NCBI GenBank assembly: GCA_038316995.1
Contig: JBBQAZ010000002.1
Span: forward strand, 1 to 64,000
Length of the DNA: 64,000 bases
From: JAXHNE01 sp038316995
Lineage (GTDB): Bacteria; Patescibacteriota; Saccharimonadia; Saccharimonadales; JAXHNE01
Direction of reading: 5' to 3'
Made by a program: the position numbers and the translations under genes. Position 1 is the stretch's first letter. Every line of letters begins with the position of its first letter. A model generated the notes under the pieces. That model searched no databases, was not told the origin of the DNA, and worked only from the letters and a program-made list of their open reading frames with translations. Of this stretch, positions 1 through 8,799 are shown piece by piece.

Positions 1-699
1 AAGATTACAAAGCCTCAAGATATTGTCGATATCATAACTGATGTGATTGATGTTGTTCCGGAAAATGCAGTCATTGCCATAAGCTCAAAAATCGTTGCAA
101 TAGCCGAGGGTTCTGTCGTTTTGAAAACCTATGACAAAGAAGCGCTTATTGCTAAAGAAGCGGAATATTTGTTAGATCCCAAGAATAGTAAGTACGGTCA
201 TCACTTTACTATAAAACATCACACGTTAGTTGGGGCTGCCGGGATTGATGATTCTAACGGCGGGGAATATCATGTTTTGCTAACACGTAATCCACAACAA
301 AGCGCCAATTATTTAAGAGAAAAGCTTACTGAGCACTTCGGAGTGCCTGTAGGCATTGTAATAACTGACAGTGTGTCTGTGCCGTTGCAGCGAGGTGCTT
401 CGGGCGCTCTGCTAGCCCACAGTGGCTTCATTGCGCTAAAAGACTACATTGGCAAGGAGGACTTGTTTGGCGACGTTTTTAAAGTAAGTATGGCGAATAG
501 AGCGCAAGGCATAGCTGCTACGGCAAATTTAGTCATGGGCGAGGGCACAGAACAAACGCCACTGGTTGTTGTGTCCGAAATTCCAAATTTAAAACTTACG
601 AATCAAAATCCGACAGAAACCGAGCTCCGCGAGCTGTACCCAAGACTAGAAGATGATCTTTTCGAACCGTTTTGGCGAGCTGTTGGCTGGATTAAATAA
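1..699 (+). CDS. CofE-like gamma-glutamyl ligase, 5' end outside window
   Basis: The frame is open from base 1, so the start lies before the window; 232 residues are visible and the GTG at 43 is probably internal. The pattern is that of the CofE family (coenzyme F420-0:L-glutamate ligase), which joins glutamate to a carboxylate using GTP. Visible blocks are AISSKIVAIAEG near the N terminus, the ITDSVSVPLQRGASG segment with a following KDYIGKEDLFG, and ANLVMGEGTEQTP near the C terminus. No other F420 gene is in the window, and relatives in small-genome bacteria are often labelled folate gamma-glutamate ligases. The family is well supported; the substrate is not. Confidence 0.8.
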   Translation, partial: KITKPQDIVDIITDVIDVVPENAVIAISSKIVAIAEGSVVLKTYDKEALIAKEAEYLLDPKNSKYGHHFTIKHHTLVGAAGIDDSNGGEYHVLLTRNPQQSANYLREKLTEHFGVPVGIVITDSVSVPLQRGASGALLAHSGFIALKDYIGKEDLFGDVFKVSMANRAQGIAATANLVMGEGTEQTPLVVVSEIPNLKLTNQNPTETELRELYPRLEDDLFEPFWRAVGWIK

Positions 700-730
700 A
701 AAGAAAAGAGCCCCTTTTTAATGGAGCTCC
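698..730 (-). terminator. Rho-independent terminator, read leftwards
   Basis: On the minus strand GAGCTCC (729-723) pairs with GGGGCTC (714-708) around an eight-base loop, with one G-U pair, and runs into TTTTCTTTTT. On the plus strand the same hairpin has a mismatch and a poorer U tract, but it may also stop the gene ending at 699. Confidence 0.7.
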
Positions 731-860
731 CTTCTTTTGATTTTTGGTTTGCTGGCCTGTAAACAGCAAAGCAATAATAGCTTAACCCTCCGAGACCATA
801 CCACCAGGCTACGCTTTTGATATGAAGGCGTCAAGTGCAACTTAAGCATTATTAGGTCCC
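698..860 (-). ncRNA. Unidentified structured RNA candidate
   Basis: About 160 bases without a coding frame hold dense secondary structure. A 12-bp closing helix with one bulge joins 773-785 (AATAATAGCTTAA) to 842-853 (TTAAGCATTATT). A 7-bp hairpin lies at 748-770 (TTTGCTG/CAGCAAA) and an 8-bp hairpin at 811-831 (ACGCTTTT/GAAGGCGT with G-U pairs). On the minus strand this ends in the terminator at 698-730, so a leftward small RNA is preferred; a 5' regulatory region for the rightward gene at 907 is the alternative. It does not match the SRP RNA, tmRNA or tRNA motifs I know. The 5' end is uncertain. Confidence 0.45.
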
Positions 861-906
861 ACTGATAAACGATAAGTTGACATGTTATAGTAGGCCTATT
901 GTGAAT

Positions 907-1389
907 ATGCTAAAAAGTACTGTTGCTGTTTTTGGGTTTGTTATTTTTCTGACTACTCCAGTGTCTGCTCAGCAAATTACTTCTACGACCGTACCGGAAA
1001 CAAGGAACCCTCAGTCAACCCAGACAGAGATTATAAAAAGTGAAAGTGGCGTGCAACAGTCTCCTGACTCTTTGCTTTTAAAATCAAATAGTGTCATTAG
1101 TTTTGATGGTGGAAAAGCGCTTCCAGCTCCAGAAGAAAATTCTTCAAGCTCGATAGCTTGGTGGGTGTGGATAAGCGGTATTATTTGTGCCTTTATCGCG
1201 GGGTTAGTAATAACTGCTTTGCTACAGGGTGACGTTGAGTATCAAAAGATGCCAACAGAAAAAAATTTCACGAATAGCCCAAAAAAAATAGCTGACAAGA
1301 AAGCACTAACTGACTCGTCACCGAAACCTAAGACGTCAAGGCCGACTAAAAAGAAAAAACGCAGGACAAAATCTAAGAAAAAACGCTAA
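907..1389 (+). CDS. Membrane protein with signal peptide and lysine-rich tail
   Basis: The 160-residue product starts best at ATG 907, which gives a typical signal sequence ending PVSAQQ near residue 22. A TTG at 877 and a GTG at 901 are also in frame. A Thr/Ser/Gln-rich stretch follows, then one membrane segment at about residues 84-106 (WWVWISG...ITALL) and a very basic cytoplasmic tail of repeated Lys/Arg. The architecture suggests an envelope protein with a nucleic-acid- or phospholipid-binding tail; I recognise no family. It ends 4 bases inside the convergent small gene at 1386. Confidence 0.6.
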   Translation: MLKSTVAVFGFVIFLTTPVSAQQITSTTVPETRNPQSTQTEIIKSESGVQQSPDSLLLKSNSVISFDGGKALPAPEENSSSSIAWWVWISGIICAFIAGLVITALLQGDVEYQKMPTEKNFTNSPKKIADKKALTDSSPKPKTSRPTKKKKRRTKSKKKR

Positions 1390-1565
1390 GGCTTAAGGTT
1401 TTTACCTGCAGGCTGTGGATTATCGGTATTTATGTTTATCTGGTCAAGGTAATTGTCGTTTGGACCTGAGTTATGGGTTTTATTTATGCCAATTACAACC
1501 ATTGCAATAAGTAGAAATCCTAAGATTAAGAAGAGAGCTACTATGGGTTTTGGAAGTTCTTTCAT
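1386..1565 (-). CDS. Small single-pass membrane protein, 59 aa
   Basis: ATG at 1565 to TAG at 1386 encodes 59 residues: KELPKP, a strongly hydrophobic segment at about residues 8-26 (PIVALFLILGFLLIAMVVIG), and a polar tail rich in Asn and Asp. The codon pattern and clean topology support a real gene. It is convergent with the gene at 907 and shares 4 bases with it. Function unknown. Confidence 0.5.
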   Translation of the reverse strand: MKELPKPIVALFLILGFLLIAMVVIGINKTHNSGPNDNYLDQININTDNPQPAGKNLKP

Positions 1566-1628
1566 CTATATTTTAATATCTTTGCGTTACAGTATTTGAT
1601 ACACTTAAGCGTAAGTATAAAAGATTTT

Positions 1629-3854
1629 ATGGCAAAGAAAAAGCAATCAATTCCTCCAGAGGATAAAGAAGAGAAAGCTCTTGAAGAAAAGATCAAGAAA
1701 ATGCTTGATCCAAGAGAGCCTGACGCACCTAAAATAGAGGTTGTTGAAGACGCCCTAGAAGATGATGGTGATATGGGGCTGCCAACAAAAATTGAGATAA
1801 AAGAAGACGGTATAAAAGAAACAGCAAAAGCCACTAAAACCGAAGAACCAAGGAGTGCCCCAGAGGTCAATTCAAAAAAAATTAAAATAACTCACCACGA
1901 CGAAGATGAAGACATTCAAGTGCCTGAAATAAAAGATGAAATCGAGGAAAAAGGTTTAGCTGAAGTCGATGAGTCTAGCGAACCCGAAGATGATGTTAGT
2001 CAGGAAAACGCTGAAGATATTGAAGATATCGCTGCGCTTAAGGAAAAGGACTTAGTAGAGGATGTATCTGAAGATAGCCCAAATGACGAAGATATAGAAG
2101 GCGTTTCATCAGAAGAAATTGAAGATATTGAGACTAGCGAAGAAGACTCTATTCCAGAAAAGTCTGACAGATCACTTGATGAAGCTGTAGATGATATTGC
2201 CAAAGCAGAAAGTGACAAATTACTAGAAGAAGACGATGATAAAATTGCTCAAGCTTCTGCTGAAAAGAAACCAAGCTTAAAGTCTCGATTTGCTAGCTTT
2301 TTTAAATCCTGGTGGCGGAATAAACCTGCGCGCTACCTAACTATTCTTGCCTTGCTGCTCGGGATTGCTGCTGTAGCAATTATTCCAAATTCACGTTACT
2401 TTTTACTCAATACTTTTGGAGTAAGAAGCGCGGCTTCGATTAAAATTATCGACGAAAGCACCTTGCAACCATTAAAGAATGTAACGATAGAGATTAACGG
2501 AGTAGAAGCGCTTACAAATAAAGAGGGTGTTGCAGTCCTTGAGAATATTCGTCTTGGTAGAACCAACTTAAAAATACAAAAACGAGCATTCAGGGTGATT
2601 GAAAAGGACATGACCGTTGGATGGGGCAGTAACCCATTAAGTGATGAGCAGCTAACACCTGTCGGTACTCAGTATAGTTTTGTGGTAGTAGACTTTGTGT
2701 CTGAAAAGCCAGTACAAGGTGTTGAGGTAATAAATGGCGATGCAAGCGCACTATCGAACGAAAAAGGCGAGATCAAGCTAACGCTGGATATGCCAGAAGA
2801 TGTATTTGAAGTTCAGATATTTGGGGATGGATATCGTGTCGAGAATCTAGAAATTAATGCGGACGAACTCAAAACTTACGATGTACAACTAGCTCCTGAA
2901 AAGAAACATGTGTATATGTCTCGCAGGAATGGTACTTTTGACGTGTATGCGGCATATGCCGACGGAAAGGACGAGAAGTTGTTGTTGGCTGGTACAGGAT
3001 CAGAAAGAGACGATATTGCCCTCATCCCGCATCCATCGCGTCCGATTGCCGCGCTTGTGTCTACTAGGAGTGGTTCGCGCAATAGCGATGGGTATCAGCT
3101 GAGCTCACTAACAGTTATAGATGTTGAGAATCCCGATGAACCAAAAACTGTTATCGAGTCTGAAAGAATTCAAGTTATTGGCTGGCAAAATGAACGACTT
3201 ATTTTCGTCCAAATTAAGTCAGGTACCAGCGCGGTAAATCCAGAACGTCACCAACTAAAGACATACAATATTGAGCAAAATACGACTGCCGAGATTGCAA
3301 ATGCAAACTACTTTAATGATGTCATGCTAGCAAACGGGCTGCTTCTTTATGCTCCTTCTAGTGCTTACGCAAAAACTCCATCTGGCTTATTTAGAATTAA
3401 TCCCGATGGTTCGGATAAGCAAGTTGTTCACGCCGAGGAAGTTTGGAGCATGTTCAGATCCTCGTACGACAATGTGACGTTTACCACTGGTAAAGACTGG
3501 TTTGATTTTAATATTGACAGTAAATACACTGATCAATTACAAGGTCAGCCGACAGAGTTTAAATCGCGTGTTTACGTATCTAGCCCAGATGGCTCAAATA
3601 GTTTGTGGGTTGATCAAAGAGATGGAAAAGGTACGGTGCTTTCATATTCACTTAATGAAAGTGCAGAAAAGACTGTCGTAGAGCGTGGTGGTCTACAACT
3701 ACCAGTCGGGTGGCTAAACAATACAACTATTGTATTTAGAGTAAAGACTGAGTCTGAAATTGCAGATTATGTAGTCAATATTGATGGCGGAGAACCTAAA
3801 AAGCTAGCAGATGTAACAAATGCAGCTGGACTTGACCGCTGGTATTATTACTAA
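1629..3854 (+). CDS. Large membrane-anchored protein with acidic N-domain and beta-propeller-like ectodomain
   Basis: The 741-residue product starts at ATG 1629 (MAKKKQS); a TATAAA box ends 7 bases upstream. Residues 1-220 are very acidic, low-complexity and presumably cytoplasmic. One membrane segment lies at about 236-256. Two repeats that look like carboxypeptidase-regulatory/PEGA beta-sandwiches follow at about 270-320 and 345-405, marked by the TNKEG and SNEKGE turns. The last 320 residues contain repeated blades such as FRINPDGSD, resembling a TolB/WD40-type propeller. The layout suggests a surface sensor or structural protein that couples a charged cytoplasmic tail to an external propeller. 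No enzyme motif is seen. Confidence 0.65.
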   Translation: MAKKKQSIPPEDKEEKALEEKIKKMLDPREPDAPKIEVVEDALEDDGDMGLPTKIEIKEDGIKETAKATKTEEPRSAPEVNSKKIKITHHDEDEDIQVPEIKDEIEEKGLAEVDESSEPEDDVSQENAEDIEDIAALKEKDLVEDVSEDSPNDEDIEGVSSEEIEDIETSEEDSIPEKSDRSLDEAVDDIAKAESDKLLEEDDDKIAQASAEKKPSLKSRFASFFKSWWRNKPARYLTILALLLGIAAVAIIPNSRYFLLNTFGVRSAASIKIIDESTLQPLKNVTIEINGVEALTNKEGVAVLENIRLGRTNLKIQKRAFRVIEKDMTVGWGSNPLSDEQLTPVGTQYSFVVVDFVSEKPVQGVEVINGDASALSNEKGEIKLTLDMPEDVFEVQIFGDGYRVENLEINADELKTYDVQLAPEKKHVYMSRRNGTFDVYAAYADGKDEKLLLAGTGSERDDIALIPHPSRPIAALVSTRSGSRNSDGYQLSSLTVIDVENPDEPKTVIESERIQVIGWQNERLIFVQIKSGTSAVNPERHQLKTYNIEQNTTAEIANANYFNDVMLANGLLLYAPSSAYAKTPSGLFRINPDGSDKQVVHAEEVWSMFRSSYDNVTFTTGKDWFDFNIDSKYTDQLQGQPTEFKSRVYVSSPDGSNSLWVDQRDGKGTVLSYSLNESAEKTVVERGGLQLPVGWLNNTTIVFRVKTESEIADYVVNIDGGEPKKLADVTNAAGLDRWYYY

Positions 3855-3915
3855 ACACTAATAAGACGCCCAACTCTCCTCAGTTATACCTGTTTAAAGA
3901 TTAGAGACTCGTGAC

Positions 3916-4755
3916 TTACTTTAGTGTGGCTATAGTCATTTTTCCGTCACTGCGTAAATGTGACCGGAAGACTCGATTGCGTAATCTGTAGGCTTCGCCA
4001 ACGGTAACTTTTCGAGTTTTTAGGACTTTTTTGGCCTTTTTAAGTGTATGAATAATCAGATCACGTTCGGCATCGGTATCTGGGTGGACGCTATGGGTAA
4101 ACTGGGCGTTATGTTTTATGAACCCAATCCCAATGTCGCGCGATGCAGCACCAATCCAAAGTTGCCCCTGTTTTGTACGCCGTTTTTTTCCGTGGACTAA
4201 GCGGTCCCAGAAATCTAAATGTTCGCGCTGCTCACTCGTAAGGGTTGGCTCGGCCATCCAAAAACGCACATGATGTCTTGCATTTGGACTATCTCCTATC
4301 GGCAACTGAAATCCAAGATCTTGTTTACGACCAAAAAGGTATAAATAGCTAAACGGGGCATTTAAGTATCTTTGTTGAAATGTTACCGAGTAAATCATTC
4401 GACCGATTGACTTTAGCGTTCGCCTATCAGCTAGGTGCCAGCCTGCAGCTAACATTGCATCTTGAACTTGAGTTTTAGTGCCAACTAAACCGATATTTAT
4501 TGGATCTGATGCAAATCCATCTGACGTAATACAGTAATGAGGAATGTGTTTAGGGCGCAAAATAATACGGAGCAAGCGCAGTAACGCAGGAATAAGTATG
4601 TATGCAGCTAAAATGTATCCAAGTAGAACAGCAATGGGCAGAGGCACACGCCGGTCAAAAAATGGTACAACGTCTGTCGTCGCAAAGTAAGCACCAATTA
4701 ATCCAGGCAGCAAAACAACAAAACGCTTAAAATATCTAGCAAACTTATGAATCAT
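3916..4755 (-). CDS. LssY-like C-terminal domain membrane protein
   Basis: The 279-residue product has two membrane segments in the first 65 residues, then a soluble domain. The segment GAASRDIGIGFIKHNAQFTH followed by SVHPDTDAERDLII is typical of the LssY C-terminal domain, found alone or fused to PAP2 phosphatases in Legionella and other bacteria. The PAP2 part is absent. A TATCCT box lies 7 bases before the ATG and no ribosome site is seen. The gene is divergent from the one at 4838. The biochemical role of the domain is not known. Confidence 0.7.
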   Translation of the reverse strand: MIHKFARYFKRFVVLLPGLIGAYFATTDVVPFFDRRVPLPIAVLLGYILAAYILIPALLRLLRIILRPKHIPHYCITSDGFASDPINIGLVGTKTQVQDAMLAAGWHLADRRTLKSIGRMIYSVTFQQRYLNAPFSYLYLFGRKQDLGFQLPIGDSPNARHHVRFWMAEPTLTSEQREHLDFWDRLVHGKKRRTKQGQLWIGAASRDIGIGFIKHNAQFTHSVHPDTDAERDLIIHTLKKAKKVLKTRKVTVGEAYRLRNRVFRSHLRSDGKMTIATLK

Positions 4756-4837
4756 TAGTAGTAGGATACAATGAAACCCTTGAAAAATGTCAAAACTAAA
4801 ATTTTCAAACTGATTATGCTAAAATCAGTTAAAGCCC

Positions 4838-5290
4838 ATGGAAGAAAATAAAACCGCAGAAAAAACTCCACCAGTAACTGATGAAAGTACACCTTTACTT
4901 CCAGATGCGTCTTCAACAGGTGCTGAGTTTTCTGATGGTAACAAATCCACGGACGCTGTAGTGGTTCCTCCTGTAGAAGCGGAAGTGGTTGCAGAGACAA
5001 CTACTGATCAAAACGAGCTTGTTCAATCACATCCAGAAGAACCTAAGCCAGCTCCGTCAACCGACGTCGCAGATACACCTCCGAAGTCAGAAACATTGAA
5101 TAAACTAACAGACCTTGCATCTATAGAATCAGAAGTTGCCGCCCCACAAACCCAGTCAAAAGACCAGGGGACCCATCGTTCCAAGATAAATCAGCCTTCT
5201 GGTGGCAGGGGACTTGCGATATTAGTCGTTTTAATTGGCGCTAGCTTAAGTGTATTCGTACTATTCGTATATTTTTCAACTAATAAATAA
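4838..5290 (+). CDS. Tail-anchored acidic Pro/Glu-rich protein
   Basis: The 150-residue product has a disordered, acidic, Pro/Thr/Glu-rich region over residues 1-120, a short basic stretch (HRSKINQPSGGRG) and one C-terminal membrane segment at about 125-145. That makes it a tail-anchored protein with most of its mass in the cytoplasm. A -10-like TAAAAT with an upstream TG precedes the start by about 14 bases. No family is recognised. Confidence 0.5.
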   Translation: MEENKTAEKTPPVTDESTPLLPDASSTGAEFSDGNKSTDAVVVPPVEAEVVAETTTDQNELVQSHPEEPKPAPSTDVADTPPKSETLNKLTDLASIESEVAAPQTQSKDQGTHRSKINQPSGGRGLAILVVLIGASLSVFVLFVYFSTNK

Positions 5291-5349
5291 CCTGTTTTAA
5301 TAGATAATTTCATAACAAATACTAAATATATAAGCGTATACTGATTATT

Positions 5350-5958
5350 GTGGAGCCAATAGTATTCGTCAATGAAGCAGGCGTGCCAACTGGAGCAACT
5401 GCGCCAAAGCTAGAAAGTCACAATGAAGAGACAGAACTTCATCTGGCATTTTCTTGCTATATTTTTAACGAAAAAGGTGAAATCTTGGCCACAAAACGAG
5501 CAGCAAAAAAGAAAGTATGGCCCGGATTTTGGACTAATTCTACATGCGGCCACCCACTTCCTGGTGAACATCTGAGCGATGCAGTCAGACGCAGAGCTCA
5601 ATTTGAACTAGGGATGAGCATAAAGGACCTCAAGGTGGTACTACAAGACTATCGCTATACTACTCCAGCCTACAATGGAATTATAGAAAACGAGTTCTGC
5701 CCAGTTTTTTTGGCACGAGCAGACTCGGTGCCATTACTTAATTCAGAAGAAGTTTCAGATTACGCATGGATGCAGTGGGAACACTACCTAAAAAAACTTG
5801 AAAATGATCCTAACACGTATGAACAATTTGCTATAAATGACGGTCAATCTGATCCGAATATTGAGCGACCGGAGTGGTCTTGGTGGTGCAAAGATCAACT
5901 CAAACTCCTAAAAGACAACGAAACCTTATTAAGCTACACAAGGCCAACTATTTCTTAG
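5350..5958 (+). CDS. idi: Isopentenyl-diphosphate delta-isomerase, type I
   Basis: The 202-residue product belongs to the NUDIX-fold type I isomerase family that interconverts IPP and DMAPP. The catalytic pair is visible: Cys66 in NSTCGHP, and Glu113/Glu115 in IIENEFCPVF. The metal-binding histidines occur in the usual spacing (His24, His31, His68). The start is a GTG, 7 bases after a TATACT box, so the mRNA is probably leaderless. Length matches the family. It may supply precursor for the carotenoid genes at 11.9-15 kb as well as for undecaprenol; no other isoprenoid-backbone gene is in the window. Confidence 0.92.
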   Translation: MEPIVFVNEAGVPTGATAPKLESHNEETELHLAFSCYIFNEKGEILATKRAAKKKVWPGFWTNSTCGHPLPGEHLSDAVRRRAQFELGMSIKDLKVVLQDYRYTTPAYNGIIENEFCPVFLARADSVPLLNSEEVSDYAWMQWEHYLKKLENDPNTYEQFAINDGQSDPNIERPEWSWWCKDQLKLLKDNETLLSYTRPTIS

Positions 5959-6802
5959 GTTTTGTTGCTTGCCCTTGGTGCACAACGCGTTGAGGGAATG
6001 GTATTTCGATGCCTTCAGCGTCAAAGGCTTTTTTAAGTCGTTTGCGTAGTTCGCCAGTAACAGACCATTGCTTCATTGGCGCTACAGCACCGGTTACCTT
6101 AATTATAATTGCAGAATCGGCAAATTCATCTACACGTAAAAACTGCGGTGATTCAATAATCTTGTCAACCCAAATTTCATCCTTAGCTAGCTCACTACCA
6201 ACTCTATTTATCAGTACTTCAAGTTTATCTAGGTCGGTGCTATAGCCAACGCCTATGTCAAGGTTCACGTTTGCATATTCCATAGTCATATTTGAAGCGT
6301 AATTTATGAAACCGTTAGGAATATGGTGAACAACACCATCAAGATCACGCAAAGCCGTTTCGCGTAGTGAAACATGTTTAACCTGTCCCGTAACAGTTCC
6401 ATTGATACTTACAATATCGCCGACCCGATACTGGTTCTCTATTAGTATAAAAATTCCAGATAGAAAATCTTTAACTAGTGATTGTGCACCAAATCCAAGT
6501 GCAACTCCCAGAACTCCGGCTCCAGCGAGTAACGGAGCAATATTTACTCCGAGTATGCCAAGCAGTAACAATCCACCAATAATCCACAGTCCAACGCGGA
6601 TAGATGCCCCAATTACAGAAATAAGTGTATCTTCACGTTGTTTTTCTTCTGCTTTAGTTTTGTAGTGGTCGGGCTTAATTGCTCTTCGAACTAAGCGCCC
6701 AACGATAATCATGGTGAATTTTCTAACAACATAAAGTGTGAGTAGCGTAAATAGTGTTGCAACCCAGTGCTCACTAATAAAACTTTGTGTGTTATCGAAC
6801 AT
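5948..6802 (-). CDS. MscS-family mechanosensitive channel
   Basis: The 284-residue product has three predicted membrane helices. The pore-lining helix is Ala/Gly-rich (LLAGAGVLGVALGFGAQSL), followed by VKDFLSGIFILIENQYRVGD and the beta domain, as in small MscS channels that release solutes on hypo-osmotic shock. ATG 6802 is preferred over a TTG at 6820 because a TATACT box ends 8 bases before it. The gene overlaps the convergent idi by 11 bases and is divergent from tsaC. Confidence 0.88.
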   Translation of the reverse strand: MFDNTQSFISEHWVATLFTLLTLYVVRKFTMIIVGRLVRRAIKPDHYKTKAEEKQREDTLISVIGASIRVGLWIIGGLLLLGILGVNIAPLLAGAGVLGVALGFGAQSLVKDFLSGIFILIENQYRVGDIVSINGTVTGQVKHVSLRETALRDLDGVVHHIPNGFINYASNMTMEYANVNLDIGVGYSTDLDKLEVLINRVGSELAKDEIWVDKIIESPQFLRVDEFADSAIIIKVTGAVAPMKQWSVTGELRKRLKKAFDAEGIEIPFPQRVVHQGQATKPKK

Positions 6803-6848
6803 ATATGACCAGTATAACAACCATAAGCCGAGATGCTAGAATAATCTT

Positions 6849-7439
6849 ATGCAGGTGTATAAAACACTCCTAGAAGTAGAAGATCAATTAAAAAACGGAA
6901 AAGTTGGCGTTATTCCAACCGACACTATCTATGGTTTAGTCGCGTCTGCAGGTAATCAGGCAGCTGTAGAACGAATATATGATTTGAAACAGCGACAAGG
7001 CAAGCCAGGTACGATTATTGCAGCATCAATCGACCAACTTGTAGAGCTTGGTCTCAAAAGACGTTACCTTAGTGCTGTTGAGGATTTTTGGCCTGGGGCA
7101 ATCAGTGTTGAAATCCCGCATAAAATTAACTATCTGCATCAAGGAACTTTCCGACAAGCAGTTAGGATTCCTGATGTAAAACCGCTACTTGATCTTTTGC
7201 GAAAGACTGGTCCCCTACAAACATCAAGTAGTAACATTACTGGTCAGCCCAGCGCAACAACAATTAATCAGGCAAAAGAGTATTTTGGAGACAATGTTGA
7301 TTTTTATGTTGATGGCGGTGATTTGAGCAGTAGAGAGCCCTCAACTGTTATTAGAATAGTTGATGATGCCGTTGAAGTGATTCGCTCAGGCGCCGTCAAA
7401 ATAAACGAAAATACAGGGAAAATAGAACTAGATTCCTAG
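6849..7439 (+). CDS. tsaC: Threonylcarbamoyl-AMP synthase, Sua5/YciO/YrdC family
   Basis: The 196-residue single-domain protein makes threonylcarbamoyl-AMP from threonine, bicarbonate and ATP for the t6A modification of ANN-decoding tRNAs. It shows GVIPTDTIYGL, the KQRQGKP lysine/arginine motif and TSSSNITGQPSA. It lacks the extra C-terminal Sua5 domain, so it is the short TsaC type. An extended -10 (TGCTAGAAT) ends 6 bases before the ATG, suggesting a leaderless mRNA. Its stop overlaps the convergent Mur ligase by 4 bases. YciO-type paralogues cannot be wholly excluded. Confidence 0.85.
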   Translation: MQVYKTLLEVEDQLKNGKVGVIPTDTIYGLVASAGNQAAVERIYDLKQRQGKPGTIIAASIDQLVELGLKRRYLSAVEDFWPGAISVEIPHKINYLHQGTFRQAVRIPDVKPLLDLLRKTGPLQTSSSNITGQPSATTINQAKEYFGDNVDFYVDGGDLSSREPSTVIRIVDDAVEVIRSGAVKINENTGKIELDS

Positions 7440-8695
7440 AATTTCTTTCTAAGCCATTCATCCAAACTACCACCCCCGCCTGCAGTTAGGCACAGAACTA
7501 ATTTTCCATTTTCTACATCTGCTTCTAGTGCCTTAGCTAGTTTGTAGTCTAAATCGCTTGGAATTCGTTCTTCAGGTGCCGTGATTAATTCGCAGAGCTT
7601 ATCGGGCGTTAGGAGCTCAAGCGATTCGTCTTCTCTTGCAAGGTAACTTGGGACAATATAGAGCTTGTGGGTGCCTGCGAATAGATTTTTCAGCTGTTCC
7701 TTAATAAAATGCTGGCGAGTGTTGTGAAGTCCTTCGTAGACGACCACAACGCTATTTCCGGCAACTTCGTGAGCTAATTGAAGCGCTCCCTGTATTTTTT
7801 CTGGAGTGTGGGCATAATCTGTGTAGATATTTTCAGAAATCTTTTCAAACCTGCGGGACACTCCGGGAAATTTATTTATATGTTCTATGAGCAATTCAAT
7901 GGGACTTCCTGTAAGTCGGTGCAATGAGTCGACAACTAGCTGAGCATTCTGTCTGTTTACTAGCCCTGGTAGCGTTATATCTCCTATAAAATCATCAATT
8001 GGACTGCCTTCGACTCCAATTTTGGACAAATCTTTAGGATGAGCAATGACGTTTTCACTTTGGGAGATGAAATCACGGAAAGCCTGATTATATGATTCCT
8101 GTGTTGGATAAATATCAGGGTGATCGTAGGCTATGCCCGGGATAATTGATATAAACGGCTTGAATTGTAAGAAATTTCGGTCAAATTCATCAGCTTCGTA
8201 CACAAAATATTCGCTTTCAGGCTCAAACACACCCATTTCACCATATGAAATCTTTGCTCCAACAGAGTAGCTTACTGGTATATCAAGCTGTTTGAATAAC
8301 CATATTATCATAGCGGTGGTGGTGGTTTTGCCGTGCGTGCCAGATACAGCAACCATTTTCAGGTTTTTATCTGCAATTATCTGGTTAATTAGCTCGTCCC
8401 GTTTACTAGTTTTTATATTGTTCTCTTGGCAAAATATTAGTTCTGGAGCGTTAGGGTTTTCTATTGTTACGGCAGAAGAATGCACAAACCAGTCGATTGG
8501 CTTGTTTTTGTGAATTTCTGCAATCTGATTTCTTTCTTGCCCAATGTGGATTGTATTTACTCCCTGGGAAATAAGGTAGGCAATGTAGTCAGAATTTTGT
8601 TTGTCCGAACCAGAAACTTCATAACCAGCTTGGCGAGCGATAAGTGCAAGCGGACCGATTGCGGTCCCACCAATGCCACTAAAGTAAATATGCAT
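7436..8695 (-). CDS. Mur ligase, UDP-N-acetylmuramate--alanine ligase (MurC/Mpl-like)
   Basis: The 419-residue product from ATG 8695 has all Mur ligase landmarks: the N-terminal Rossmann motif SGIGGTAIGPLAL with SGSD, the ATP loop GTHGKTTTTAM, the EADEFDR acid pair and a C-terminal YTDYAHTP. The YDHPDIYPT motif looks like Mpl (DHADIF), whereas general length and context fit MurC, the L-alanine-adding enzyme of peptidoglycan synthesis. I cannot choose between them from sequence alone. A TTG-type frame upstream of 8695 would add a hydrophobic tail, but a TATACT box 7 bases before ATG 8695 favours the short start. Confidence 0.85.
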   Translation of the reverse strand: MHIYFSGIGGTAIGPLALIARQAGYEVSGSDKQNSDYIAYLISQGVNTIHIGQERNQIAEIHKNKPIDWFVHSSAVTIENPNAPELIFCQENNIKTSKRDELINQIIADKNLKMVAVSGTHGKTTTTAMIIWLFKQLDIPVSYSVGAKISYGEMGVFEPESEYFVYEADEFDRNFLQFKPFISIIPGIAYDHPDIYPTQESYNQAFRDFISQSENVIAHPKDLSKIGVEGSPIDDFIGDITLPGLVNRQNAQLVVDSLHRLTGSPIELLIEHINKFPGVSRRFEKISENIYTDYAHTPEKIQGALQLAHEVAGNSVVVVYEGLHNTRQHFIKEQLKNLFAGTHKLYIVPSYLAREDESLELLTPDKLCELITAPEERIPSDLDYKLAKALEADVENGKLVLCLTAGGGGSLDEWLRKKF

Positions 8696-8703
8696 AAAGT
8701 TAA

Positions 8704-8734
8704 GTATAAAGTTAAAAAGTATAAAGTTAAAAAG
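8704..8734 (-). repeat. Two-copy 15-bp tandem repeat in the Mur ligase promoter
   Basis: The unit GTATAAAGTTAAAAA occurs twice in tandem, with a partial third copy toward the gene. Read on the minus strand each unit contains a TATACT-type -10 box, so the repeat duplicates the promoter core. Confidence 0.6.
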
Positions 8735-8799
8735 TAATTGCAAGTGCTGGCTAATAACAGGGATGTGTTAAACTTATTAATGAAAATAGAAAAATAAAT

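Noticed and set aside
698..860. SRP RNA or tmRNA identity for the structured region
   Set aside because: The GGNCAGG/GGAAGCAGCC SRP loop and the tRNA-like acceptor with CCA of tmRNA are absent.
2000..2218. Ser-rich frame antisense to the acidic N-domain gene
   Set aside because: Glu/Asp-rich coding sequence produces long Ser-rich antisense frames by codon composition; no start signals.
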